Assembly: GCA_011390565.1 (NCBI GenBank)
Contig: JAABSC010000002.1
Location: 62,001-126,000 of the forward strand
Length of the DNA stretch: 64,000 bases
Direction of reading: 5' to 3'
Source of the DNA: Thioalkalivibrio paradoxus
GTDB taxonomy: Bacteria > Pseudomonadota > Gammaproteobacteria > Ectothiorhodospirales > Ectothiorhodospiraceae
The position numbers and the translations under genes are program-made. Positions 39,159 to 47,391 of the stretch are shown in pieces (the stretch's first letter is position 1; each line of letters opens with the position of its first letter). Below the pieces are notes generated by a model. It had not been told where the DNA came from and made no database searches. It saw nothing but the letters and a program-made list of their open reading frames with translations.

Positions 39159-39766
39159 AAAAGGTCGTGGACAGGCGGCGCAGATACTGGAACGAACCGA
39201 AGCTCGGGTTGTGGGAGCGCTTTTACCTCTTCGAGGTGCTGCGCGGGCTGTCGATCACGGGTGGGGTTTTCCTGCGCAACATGACGCGCTGGATGACCGG
39301 GAAGAAAGGCGCGCTGACCGCGTACTACCCCGAGGAGGTTCGTTCCGACTACGCGCGCCACAACCGGGGCAAGCACGTGCTGACGCAGCGCCCGGACGGC
39401 CGGCCGCAGTGCATCGCCTGCAACCTCTGCGCGACGGTGTGCCCGGCGCGGGTGATCGAGATCGAGGCCGGCTTCGATCCGGACGATCCGGCACACCCGA
39501 AATACCCGGAGCGCTTCGTGATCGACTACGCCCGCTGCATTTTCTGCGGCTTCTGCGTGGAAGTCTGCCCGGAAGACGCGATCCGTATGGTCCCGACGGT
39601 CCCGGGGCTCCCGGTTCCGGATCGGCGCCCGGGTATGTGGCTGGGCAAGGAGGAACTTCTGAACTGGCAGCCAGCGAGCGACCCTGCGAAGCCTTATCCG
39701 CCGAAGGCGAAGGCGGTTGAACCGCCACCGCCGGGGTCCCGCCTGGTCCAGGGAGAGGAACGATGA
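39155..39766 (+). CDS. nuoI: NADH-quinone oxidoreductase subunit I
   Basis: The 203-residue 8Fe ferredoxin-like subunit has two [4Fe-4S] motifs: CIACNLCATVCP (Cys86, 89, 92, 96) and CIFCGFCVEVCP (Cys128, 131, 134, 138), clusters N6a and N6b. GTG 39155 overlaps the nuoH TGA, with a GGGGGGA stretch upstream. The tail is proline-rich. The stop overlaps an ATG that opens a 71-codon spacer ORF before nuoJ. Confidence 0.97.
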   Translation: MKKVVDRRRRYWNEPKLGLWERFYLFEVLRGLSITGGVFLRNMTRWMTGKKGALTAYYPEEVRSDYARHNRGKHVLTQRPDGRPQCIACNLCATVCPARVIEIEAGFDPDDPAHPKYPERFVIDYARCIFCGFCVEVCPEDAIRMVPTVPGLPVPDRRPGMWLGKEELLNWQPASDPAKPYPPKAKAVEPPPPGSRLVQGEER

Positions 39767-39978
39767 AGGCGATTTGCAGACACCCCGGACTGCCGACCCT
39801 GGCCCGCCCCCCCGGACCGCCGCAGGCGGATCCGGGGTCCATCCGGCGTTCGTTGGATTCCCAACGTCGGGTTCACCTCCGGCACTGCATGGATCCCGGC
39901 TCGGCGCTGCGCGGCGTCCGGGATGACCGTGCGAAAGGGTGCCCGGCAGGATCTTGTATGGGGAAGGAAACCCGATGA
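39763..39978 (+). other. 71-codon spacer ORF on repeat-like DNA between nuoI and nuoJ
   Basis: An open frame starts at an ATG overlapping the nuoI TGA and ends with a TGA overlapping the nuoJ ATG. The DNA contains palindromic pieces, including ATGGATCCCGGCTCGGCGCT with CGTCCGGGATGAC, which look like a bacterial interspersed repeat. The peptide (arginine/proline-rich) looks random. Most likely a repeat inserted at an original ATGA junction and left a coupled pseudo-frame. Confidence 0.5.
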
Positions 39979-40514
39979 TCGAAACGGTCTTCCTGATGAT
40001 CTTTTCGTTTGGCGCGCTGGTCGGCGCGGTGGCGATGTTCTTCCTGCGCCATCCGATGCGGGTCGCGCTGGCGCTGATCGGAACGATGCTGTCCCTGGCG
40101 GCGATCTATGCCGAACTCGGCCTGCACGTGATCGCGGTGTTCCAGGTTCTGATCTACGTCGGGGCGGTCATGGTCTTCATGATCTACGCGATCATGCTGC
40201 TGGACGTCCGCGACCGCTCGTTCACCGAACGCTTCTCGCCGCTCCTGGTGGCGGGACTCGCGGGGCTCCTGCTGCTGCTCGGCGTCCTGGTGGACGGGCT
40301 GCTGCGTACCGAGCCGGTTGCGGCCGCCGCGGTCAACGGGGACGCCTTCCGCGTCGGAGCCTTTGCGATCGTGTTCATGGATGAATTCTGGGTGTACTTC
40401 GCCCTCGCCGCGGTGCTGCTGCTGGTCGCGGAAATCGCAGCCAGCGCGGTGATCGACGTCCGCCGGCGGGGCGGGGATGCTGCGGATCCCGGCAAGGAGA
40501 ACGGCCGTGGATAA
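39975..40514 (+). CDS. nuoJ: NADH-quinone oxidoreductase subunit J
   Basis: The 179-residue membrane subunit has five helices, typical of ND6-like NuoJ, with the conserved FQVLIYVGAVMVFMIYAIML stretch near residue 57. ATG 39975 has GGAAGGAAA upstream and overlaps the stop of the spacer ORF. The C-terminal tail is hydrophilic and rich in Arg, Gly and Asp. The 3' end overlaps nuoK by 8 bp. Confidence 0.97.
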   Translation: MIETVFLMIFSFGALVGAVAMFFLRHPMRVALALIGTMLSLAAIYAELGLHVIAVFQVLIYVGAVMVFMIYAIMLLDVRDRSFTERFSPLLVAGLAGLLLLLGVLVDGLLRTEPVAAAAVNGDAFRVGAFAIVFMDEFWVYFALAAVLLLVAEIAASAVIDVRRRGGDAADPGKENGRG

Positions 40515-40809
40515 CACCCATCTGCTGCTCGCGGTCTCCGGGACGCTGTTCACCCTGGGTCTCGTCGGCGTCATCGTCCGGCGCAACCTGCTGGTGATGC
40601 TGATGTTCCTCGAGCTGATGCTGAACGGCGTGCTGTTGAGCCTCGCGGTCTTTACCCAGTTGCTCGGGGTCGAGGCCGGCGCCGTGCTGATGCTCCTGGT
40701 GTTCACGGTGGCTGCCGCCGAGATCGCGATCGCGGTGCCGATCCTGCTCCTGCTGGTTCGCGCCGGGCACACGCTGGATCCGGGCGCGTACGGCGGCCTG
40801 AAGGGATGA
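40507..40809 (+). CDS. nuoK: NADH-quinone oxidoreductase subunit K
   Basis: The 100-residue, three-helix ND4L-type subunit has the conserved MLMFLELMLNGVLLSL segment with its buried glutamate and the AAAEIAIAVPILLLL segment with the second. GTG 40507 is the start, with AAGGAGA about 7 bp upstream and an 8-bp overlap with nuoJ. Length matches the family. The stop overlaps the ATG of nuoL. Confidence 0.97.
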   Translation: MDNTHLLLAVSGTLFTLGLVGVIVRRNLLVMLMFLELMLNGVLLSLAVFTQLLGVEAGAVLMLLVFTVAAAEIAIAVPILLLLVRAGHTLDPGAYGGLKG

Positions 40810-42695
40810 CGGCGATGAACGGAATGCTGACCCTGCTCGTGCTGCTGCCGCTGGCCGGTTTCATCCTGAACGGTGTGCTGGGGCGGCGTCTGGGGCCGGT
40901 GTTCGTGAATGGGGTCGGCGTCGGTCTGCCTATTCTCGCCTTTCTGACCGCGCTCTGGGCCTGGCGTACGCTGGAGGCGGGAGGGGGCGTCCCGATCATT
41001 GAAACCGTGTTCACCTGGGCCGTGATCGGTGAGCACGTTTTCGAGGTCGCGTTTTACCTCGATCGGCTGAGCGCGGTCATGGCCCTGATCGTGACCGGGG
41101 TCGGCGCGCTGATCCACATCTACTCCATCGGTTACATGAGGGGCGACGAGGGCTACGCGCGTTACTTCGCCTATCTGAACCTGTTTCTGTTCTTCATGCT
41201 GTTGCTGGTGCTGGGCCGCTCGCTGCTGGTGCTGTTCGTCGGCTGGGAGGGCGTGGGCCTCGCGTCCTACCTGCTGATCGGCTTCTGGTTCCAGGACGTG
41301 ACCAAGGCGCGCGCCGGGCGCAAGGCCTTCATCACCAACCGCGTCGGCGATGCGGGCTTCCTGCTGGGCATGTTCCTGATCTTCACCACCGTCGGCACGT
41401 TGGAGATGGACCGGATCAACGAGGCCTTTGCAGGCGGCCTGATTCCTTTGGGTGTCGCCACCGCCGTCGGTATCCTGCTGTTCATCGGCGCGACCGGCAA
41501 ATCGGCCCAGATTCCGCTGCACGTGTGGCTGCCGGATGCGATGGCCGGACCGACCCCGGTTTCCGCGCTGATCCACGCCGCGACGATGGTCACCGCGGGC
41601 GTCTACCTGGTGGCGCGCATGTCCGGTGTTTACCTGGAGGCCCCGGCCGCGTCCACGCTGATTGCGGCGATCGGTGTGCTGACCGCGTTCCTGGCCGCGA
41701 CCATCGCGCTGGTGCAGACCGACATCAAGAAAGTGCTGGCGTACTCGACCATCTCCCAGCTCGGGTTCATGTTCCTGGCGCTGGGCGTCGGGGCCTACGG
41801 GGTCGCGGTGTTCCACCTGTTCACGCACGCATTCTTCAAGGCCGCGCTGTTTCTTGGCGCTGGCAGCGTGATTCACGCGCTGAACGGCGAGCAGGACATC
41901 CGCCGAATGGGGGGGCTCGCGCGGCGCATTCCCTGGACCTTCGGCACCTTCGCGGTCGCGACGGCGGCGATCGCGGGGTTGCCGCCACTGGCCGGTTTTT
42001 TCTCCAAGGACGCGATCCTGTGGTTCGCGCTGGCCAGCGGGCAGGGCGGGGCAGCCTGGCTCTGGGCCCTGGGGTCGCTGACGGCGCTGCTGACCGCACT
42101 GTACATGTTCCGGCTGCTCTGGCTGGTGTTCCTCGGGCGCTCGCGGATGGAGCCGGAGACCGAACGCCACGTGCACGAATCCCCGGTCACGATGACCGCC
42201 GTGCTGGTGGTGCTCGCGTTCTTCTCGGTGATCGCGGGCTGGTTCGCGCTGCCGCACTACCTCGAGCCGCTGCTGCCGGTGCCCGCCCTGCGCTTCGATT
42301 CGGCCCTGTTGCACTGGGCGCAGATCGGCTTCGCGGTGGTGCTGGCGCTGCTCGGTCTGGCCGCCGCAGCCTGGCTGTACCAGGACGGAGGACGACGCGG
42401 CGACGAGGCCTGGGAGCGGTTCCAGCGACTGCACCGGATGCTGGCAGGGAAGTACTTCGTCGACGAACTCTACGAGCGCACGCTGCAGCGCCCGTGGCGC
42501 TGGCTTTCGGACCGGATCTTCCTGCGGCTGGGTGACCGGGTGCTGATCGATGGCTCCTTGCACGGACTGGCCGGGCTGGCACGCTGGAGCGCGGCGGTCT
42601 TCGCACGGGTGCAGAGCGGCAGCCTGCACTGGTACGCCTGGATGACGCTCTTCGGGCTGGTCGCGGTGCTGATCTGGGTGTGGCGTCATGTCTGA
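40806..42695 (+). CDS. nuoL: NADH-quinone oxidoreductase subunit L
   Basis: The 629-residue antiporter-like proton-pumping subunit has the core GWEGVGLASYLLIGFW with its functional glutamate, PLHVWLPDAMAGPTPVSALI, and lysine-bearing helices (TDIKKVLAYSTISQLG). A long C-terminal region includes the lateral helix, as in ND5. ATG 40806 overlaps the nuoK TGA; ATG 40815 is an alternative. The final codons (RHV-stop) contain ATGTCTGA, which recurs 211 bp later at the nuoM start. Confidence 0.97.
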   Translation: MTAMNGMLTLLVLLPLAGFILNGVLGRRLGPVFVNGVGVGLPILAFLTALWAWRTLEAGGGVPIIETVFTWAVIGEHVFEVAFYLDRLSAVMALIVTGVGALIHIYSIGYMRGDEGYARYFAYLNLFLFFMLLLVLGRSLLVLFVGWEGVGLASYLLIGFWFQDVTKARAGRKAFITNRVGDAGFLLGMFLIFTTVGTLEMDRINEAFAGGLIPLGVATAVGILLFIGATGKSAQIPLHVWLPDAMAGPTPVSALIHAATMVTAGVYLVARMSGVYLEAPAASTLIAAIGVLTAFLAATIALVQTDIKKVLAYSTISQLGFMFLALGVGAYGVAVFHLFTHAFFKAALFLGAGSVIHALNGEQDIRRMGGLARRIPWTFGTFAVATAAIAGLPPLAGFFSKDAILWFALASGQGGAAWLWALGSLTALLTALYMFRLLWLVFLGRSRMEPETERHVHESPVTMTAVLVVLAFFSVIAGWFALPHYLEPLLPVPALRFDSALLHWAQIGFAVVLALLGLAAAAWLYQDGGRRGDEAWERFQRLHRMLAGKYFVDELYERTLQRPWRWLSDRIFLRLGDRVLIDGSLHGLAGLARWSAAVFARVQSGSLHWYAWMTLFGLVAVLIWVWRHV

Positions 42696-42897
42696 GCGGC
42701 TCAGTATCGGCATCCGGGCGGCAGTGGCTGCGGCGCCTGTTCGGCGCCGGGCCCTCACCCCCGCTCCGCTCCCGCAAGCGGGAGAGACGCGAATGTTCCC
42801 TCTCTTGCGGATGGAAGGGGGGAGAACGCTCCTTCCCCCGTGTCCGGGGGAGGGTTGGGGTGGAGGCGCGGGGCTACGGGTAGCCGCGGAGCAGCAA
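42696..42897. repeat. Palindromic repeat insertion between nuoL and nuoM
   Basis: The insert contains CCCTCACCCCCGCTCC with CTCCCGCAAGCGGGAG, and later CCCCCGTGTCCGGGGG with GAGGGTTGGGGTGGAGG, a structure typical of widespread interspersed palindromic repeats. CATGTCTGA occurs at both edges (42687-42695 and 42898-42906). An in-frame 72-codon ORF (42688-42906) spans the insert, opening inside the nuoL end and closing inside the nuoM start. It is probably not a functional protein. Confidence 0.65.
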
Positions 42898-42898
42898 C

Positions 42899-44446
42899 AT
42901 GTCTGAAGCGAACGCGCTGAACCTGCTCCTGTTCCTGCCGGTGATCGGCGGGGCGTTGCTGTTGCTGTTACCCGAACGCAGGCCGGATCTCGTGCGCGGC
43001 CTGTCGATGCTGGTGCTGACCGCGCAGCTGGCGCTGGCCGCGTGGCTGTACGTCCAGTTCGAGGCCGGCGTATCCGGGCTGCAGTTCGAGACCCGGGTTC
43101 CCTGGATCGCCACCTGGGGCGTTCATTACCACATCGGCCTGGATGGACTGAACCTGCTTCTGGTGCTGCTGACCGCGTTCCTCGGGCCGCTGGTGGTCGC
43201 CGGGGCATTCACCTCCATCACCAGGGACGTGAAGCTGTTCCACGGCATGGTGCTGTTCCTGCAGTTCACGATGCTCGGTACCTTCCTCGCGCAGGACCTG
43301 TTCCTGTTCTACGTATTCTGGGAGGCGATGCTGATCCCGATGTTTCTGATCATCGGGATCTGGGGAGGCGAACGGCGCATCTATGCGACGCTGAAGTTTT
43401 TCCTGTACACGGCTTTCGGCAGCATCCTGATGCTCGCCGCCGTGGTCTACCTCGCGTTCACCGTGCTCAGCCAGGACGGCAGCCCGTCGTTCGCAATCGC
43501 CGATCTCCATCTGCTGGAACTGGCGGTGCCGGTGCAGGTGCTGCTGCTCACGGGCTTCGCGCTCTCGTTCGCGATCAAGGTGCCGATGGTGCCTTTGCAC
43601 ACATGGCTACCGGATGCCCACGTGGAGGCCCCGACGGCCGGCTCGGTGATCCTCGCGGGCGTGCTGCTGAAGATGGGGACCTACGGCTTCCTGAAGCTCG
43701 GTTTCCCGCTGTTTCCGGACGCGGCGCAGCTGGCAACCCCGCTGATCATGACGCTGGCCGTGGTCAGCATCCTCTACGGTGCTGGGCTCGCGCTGGTGCA
43801 GGACGACATCAAGAAGATCATCGCCTACTCGTCGGTGAGCCATCTCGGCTACGTGATGCTCGGGCTGGTCAGCTACAACCTGCTCGGGGTGCAGGGGGCG
43901 GTCATCCAGATGGTCAGCCACGGACTCGTGGCCGGCGGACTGTTCCTGATGGTCGGGATGATTTACGAGCGCTGCCACAGTCGTGACCTGGCCGCCTACG
44001 GCGGGCTCGCGAAGCTGCTGCCGGTCTACTCGGTCTTCTTCATGCTGCTGACCCTGGCGGCGATCGGGCTCCCGACCACCAGCGGTTTCACCGGCGAGTT
44101 CCTGGTGCTGCTCGGGGCCTTCGATGCGGCCTGGCCGCTGTTCGAGCAGGGCCGGACATACCCGCTGGCGCTGGCGTCCGCCGCAGTGCTCGGGATCGTG
44201 CTGGGTGCGTTGTACATGCTGCGGCTCGTGCGTCGGCTGCTGTTCGGGGACGCGCGGGTGCCGGAAGCCGGGGGTGCTGAATTGCGTGATCTGAACCTGC
44301 GCGAGATGAGTATCCTGGCCGCACTCGTCGCAGCGATCTTCTACATCGGGCTGTTCCCCAACGACTTCCTGCAGAAGACGGAACAGGCGGTGATTGAATA
44401 CCAGGAACGGGTGTTGCCGGCACGCGTCGAGGAGGGCGGTCCATGA
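42899..44446 (+). CDS. nuoM: NADH-quinone oxidoreductase subunit M
   Basis: The 515-residue antiporter-like ND4-type subunit has about 14 helices, the conserved FYVFWEAMLIPMFLIIGIWG motif with the key glutamate, PLHTWLPDAHVEAPTAGSV, and DDIKKIIAYSSVSHLGYVML. ATG 42899 follows a GGAGC motif. The first codons duplicate the end of nuoL, suggesting the two genes once overlapped directly. The stop overlaps the nuoN ATG (ATGATGG). Confidence 0.98.
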   Translation: MSEANALNLLLFLPVIGGALLLLLPERRPDLVRGLSMLVLTAQLALAAWLYVQFEAGVSGLQFETRVPWIATWGVHYHIGLDGLNLLLVLLTAFLGPLVVAGAFTSITRDVKLFHGMVLFLQFTMLGTFLAQDLFLFYVFWEAMLIPMFLIIGIWGGERRIYATLKFFLYTAFGSILMLAAVVYLAFTVLSQDGSPSFAIADLHLLELAVPVQVLLLTGFALSFAIKVPMVPLHTWLPDAHVEAPTAGSVILAGVLLKMGTYGFLKLGFPLFPDAAQLATPLIMTLAVVSILYGAGLALVQDDIKKIIAYSSVSHLGYVMLGLVSYNLLGVQGAVIQMVSHGLVAGGLFLMVGMIYERCHSRDLAAYGGLAKLLPVYSVFFMLLTLAAIGLPTTSGFTGEFLVLLGAFDAAWPLFEQGRTYPLALASAAVLGIVLGALYMLRLVRRLLFGDARVPEAGGAELRDLNLREMSILAALVAAIFYIGLFPNDFLQKTEQAVIEYQERVLPARVEEGGP

Positions 44447-45825
44447 TGGCCGAAGGACTGCTGCTGGCCGCGCTTCCCGAGCACCTGCTGCTGCTCGGCA
44501 TCCTGACGCTGCTCGTGATCGACCTGGTCTCGAGTCGTGCGCGTGATCCGTTCCTGCCAGCGCTGCTGACGGTGCTGCTGGCTGCGGCGGCCGCAGGCTG
44601 GCTGGCCTGGGCGGGGCACGTCGCGGCGCCATTCCCCGGGCATTTCTCGGTGGGTCCCCAGGCGTTCACCGCGAAAGCCGTATTGCTGGTGCTGACGGTG
44701 CCCGTGTTGCTGCTGGGGCGCGAGGAGCGACTGGACAGCCGATTCGCGATGCTCTTGCTGGCGTCGCTTTATGGCGCCTTCCTGATGCTGTCGGCCGACA
44801 GCCTGATCATGCTGTTCTTCGGCATCGAGGTGCTGTCCCTGCCGTTGTACGCCCTGGTCGTGCTGGCCTACCGACGTCCGCAAAGCGCCGAGGCCGCGAT
44901 GAAATATCTGGTGCTGGGGGGCGTGGGCACCGCAATTCTGCTGATGGGGATCTCGCTGACCCTGGGGGCGACAGGTGGCCTTGGAGTGGATGACTTCCAG
45001 CAGGCGCTGGCCGGCGACGATTTCATGTCGCGGGGGGCCGTGGTGCTGGTCGTCGTCGCATTCATGCTGAAGGCGGCCATCGTTCCCTTCCACACATGGG
45101 CGCCGGATGCCTACGAAGCGGCGACCATTCCTGTGACGGCCTTCATGGCGACGATCGTGAAGGCCGCGGTCCTGCTGGCGCTGGTGCGCCTGTTTGGTGG
45201 GGCGGAAGCGGGGCCCGCGCTGGTGGCGGTCCTGGTGGTGCTGCCGCTGCTGTCCATCGTCTGGGGCAATCTTGCGGCGATGCGCCAGCCCGGTTTCCGG
45301 CGCCTGATCGCGTACTCGTCGATCGCGCACGCGGGCTACCTGTTCCTCGTTCTGCTGGGGGCACCAGAGGGCCGCTTCGAAACGGTGACCTTCTACGTGA
45401 TCGTGTACGGGCTGACCAATGTCCTGGCGCTGGCCTGTCTGCCCGCCGGTCAGGACTGGCTGCGCGACCGGTTGGTGGGTCTGAAGGGTCTGTATCACCG
45501 CGACCCCCGAGCCGCGATCCTGATCGCGGTGGCCATGCTGTCGCTGGCCGGCATACCGCCGTTCCCGGGTTTCGTGGCGAAGTTCCTGGTTTTCCGCACG
45601 GTGATGGAGGCCGGGTTCGTGGCCGTTGCGGTCGTCGGCCTGATCGCCAGCTATCTGGGCATCTACCTCTACCTGAGGGTGATCCAGTACATGTTCATGA
45701 CGCCGTCTCCGGCCCACCCGGCAACCCGCCCCACCGGGGGCTTTGCAGCCACCGCTGGTGTTCTGGCCTTCATGGCCGTGCTGGTCGCGGGCGTTTTCCC
45801 CGGCTGGATTCTTGGCTGGCTGTAA
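44443..45825 (+). CDS. nuoN: NADH-quinone oxidoreductase subunit N
   Basis: The 460-residue ND2-type antiporter-like subunit is the last gene of the nuo operon. Conserved pieces are MLFFGIEVLSLPLYALVVLA with the glutamate in helix 5, VPFHTWAPDAYEAATIPVTA, FRRLIAYSSIAHAGYLFLVL and SLAGIPPFPGFVAKFLVF. It is slightly shorter than E. coli NuoN (485). ATG 44443 overlaps the nuoM TGA. No clear intrinsic terminator is visible in the 59-bp convergent gap that follows. Confidence 0.98.
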   Translation: MMAEGLLLAALPEHLLLLGILTLLVIDLVSSRARDPFLPALLTVLLAAAAAGWLAWAGHVAAPFPGHFSVGPQAFTAKAVLLVLTVPVLLLGREERLDSRFAMLLLASLYGAFLMLSADSLIMLFFGIEVLSLPLYALVVLAYRRPQSAEAAMKYLVLGGVGTAILLMGISLTLGATGGLGVDDFQQALAGDDFMSRGAVVLVVVAFMLKAAIVPFHTWAPDAYEAATIPVTAFMATIVKAAVLLALVRLFGGAEAGPALVAVLVVLPLLSIVWGNLAAMRQPGFRRLIAYSSIAHAGYLFLVLLGAPEGRFETVTFYVIVYGLTNVLALACLPAGQDWLRDRLVGLKGLYHRDPRAAILIAVAMLSLAGIPPFPGFVAKFLVFRTVMEAGFVAVAVVGLIASYLGIYLYLRVIQYMFMTPSPAHPATRPTGGFAATAGVLAFMAVLVAGVFPGWILGWL

Positions 45826-45884
45826 ATCCGCGGACCGGCGGTCGATGCCGTGGGGCCGGACCGATACGCCTGGTTGATGCCGGA

Positions 45885-46310
45885 TCAGGCGGAGGCGGGA
45901 TTCTCCGGCCCGAATCGTTCATTCAGGTAACGGATGATGTCCCCGGATTCGTACATCCACTCGACCCGCTGGTCCGGATGTTCGATGCGCAGGCAGGGGA
46001 CCTGCACGCTTCCGCCCTGTTCGCGCAAGGTTTCGCGATTTTCAGTGTTGCCTTGGGCGTCCCGCAGTTCGATGTTCAGGCCCAGCCGCTTGATCGTGCG
46101 CCGGACCTTCACGCAAAAGGGACAGGCCACGAACTGGTACAGGGCAAGGCTGCGGGTTTCCTCGTCGACCCGCGCCTGTTGAACAGGATCGCGTTCAATG
46201 CTTTTCGGTGTCGTCAATTTGTCACCCAGCAGCAGCAGAGGGGTCAGGACGGTGCGCAAGGCGCGGAAGAAATAACGGACGGGTCGGCTCATGATTCGAA
46301 AGGATGCCAT
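45885..46310 (-). CDS. Glutaredoxin-like / GST N-terminal domain protein
   Basis: The 141-residue protein has an N-terminal amphipathic or membrane-associated helix (about 8-30). A glutaredoxin-fold domain follows, with CPFC (Cys63, Cys66) in LYQFVACPFCVKVRR and the VPCLRIE cis-proline segment, and it ends in a GST-like DIIRYLNERF helix. A role in thiol exchange or glutathionylation at the membrane is plausible. ATG 46310 and ATG 46292 are both possible; neither has a clear ribosome-binding site. It converges on nuoN. Confidence 0.82.
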   Translation of the reverse strand: MASFRIMSRPVRYFFRALRTVLTPLLLLGDKLTTPKSIERDPVQQARVDEETRSLALYQFVACPFCVKVRRTIKRLGLNIELRDAQGNTENRETLREQGGSVQVPCLRIEHPDQRVEWMYESGDIIRYLNERFGPENPASA

Positions 46311-46363
46311 GCGTCGGCGCGGGCATCCAGTCCCTGCGGTCGATCCGGCGGGTCATGGGCCAT

Positions 46364-46525
46364 GAGTGGGCCATGCGGAAATTCCGTACCCAGCCGCTTT
46401 GCCAGACTCGCCGGCGCTGCGTTGCGCAACTTTGAAACAGGATTGGCGATTCGTGCCGGCGCCCGCCGGGTTCCGGCGCGTCTGACTGGGCTTAAGGTGT
46501 ACCGAAGTTCCCGCATGACCCACTA
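46364..46525. repeat. 162-bp repeat with terminal inverted repeats, copy C
   Basis: The left end GAGTGGGCCATGCGGAAATT and the right end AAGTTCCCGCATGACCCACTA are inverted repeats. Internal blocks such as CGCCGGCGCTGCGTTG and TTTGAAACAG are shared with copy A, and both copies are 162 bp long. The right-end CTA forms the TAG stop of the minus-strand L,D-transpeptidase gene. Confidence 0.82.
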
Positions 46526-47257
46526 GCGCTCGGTCAGGCTCGCGATCAATCCGGGCTGGCAGTTCAGGTAGCTGGAAGAGGCGAGCCAGGCCTCGTCCGG
46601 GTAGTACGTGAACAGGAATTGGCCATCCTTCAGGCTGTCGACGACGGTCTCGACGATCTCGGGCCGCACGGCGGGGCACCCCTGGCTGCGCCCGATGCGT
46701 CCTTGCCGGTCGACCCAGGACGGATCCACGTAATCGGCGGCGTGAATCACGATCGCGCGTTCGCGGGCGCGGTCGTTGATTCCGGGTTCCAACCCGTCCA
46801 TCCGCAGGGAATAGCCATGGCGGCCGGAGTAGCTTTCCTGGGTGCGGAACAAGCCGATACTCGATTGGTGGCTGCCCACGATGTTGGAAAATTCGGTCGC
46901 GTAATTGTCACCGGAACGCTGGCCGTGGGCGACAAGATCCTCGAGAAGAAGCTTCTGGTTCGGGAGATCGAGAATCCAGAGGCGCGGCGTCGAGGACGGC
47001 AGGGAGAAGTCGATGACGGCCAGGCGGTCCGAAGGCTCCGCACCGCTGCGGACCGCACAGTGCATGGCGGCAACCGCCTTCGCGAGCACGCGGCGGTCCA
47101 GCTTCGGGGCTGCAGCTGTCAGACGTTCGACCAGTGCCTGTTCCGTCGTGAAATCCGCCTGAACGGAGGGCACCATCCACAGCAGCAGGACGCAGGCCAG
47201 AAGCAGGCTGCGCAGAGATTGAATCAAGTGTGTCCTGTGCCGGTCTAATCGTTGCAT
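46523..47257 (-). CDS. Murein L,D-transpeptidase catalytic domain protein (YkuD_2 type)
   Basis: The 244-residue protein has a signal peptide (about 11-35, ending SVQA). The periplasmic domain carries the L,D-transpeptidase-like catalytic elements IHAADYV (His172) and IGRSQGCPAV (Cys194), plus the substrate segment GYSLRMDGLEPG. Members remodel or cross-link peptidoglycan. ATG 47257 is chosen over the longer frame to 47305 because it precedes the signal peptide. The stop codon is donated by repeat copy C. It is divergent from a second, YcbB-type L,D-transpeptidase gene with a 134-bp shared gap. Confidence 0.88.
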   Translation of the reverse strand: MQRLDRHRTHLIQSLRSLLLACVLLLWMVPSVQADFTTEQALVERLTAAAPKLDRRVLAKAVAAMHCAVRSGAEPSDRLAVIDFSLPSSTPRLWILDLPNQKLLLEDLVAHGQRSGDNYATEFSNIVGSHQSSIGLFRTQESYSGRHGYSLRMDGLEPGINDRARERAIVIHAADYVDPSWVDRQGRIGRSQGCPAVRPEIVETVVDSLKDGQFLFTYYPDEAWLASSSYLNCQPGLIASLTER

Positions 47258-47391
47258 GCGGGTGTCGCGCCTCTCGATCGGGTTGTGGCCTCGAAATACC
47301 GGCACTCTGTTGATTTCAGGGTTGGCCCGAGAGCATCCCCGAAGCGCGATTTGGGCCGCATGGTACCGGTTTCGGTAGTGGAGGTAAACGC

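Noticed and set aside
42680..42906. 72-codon ORF between nuoL and nuoM as a real protein
   Set aside because: Its sequence derives from a palindromic repeat and has no protein-like composition; it is kept only as part of the repeat insertion.
39873..43208. 1111-codon open frame on the minus strand across nuoJ-nuoM
   Set aside because: It is antisense to five well-identified nuo genes. Long antisense frames are expected in high-GC DNA, and the translation is low-complexity Gln/Arg/His/Pro with no domains.
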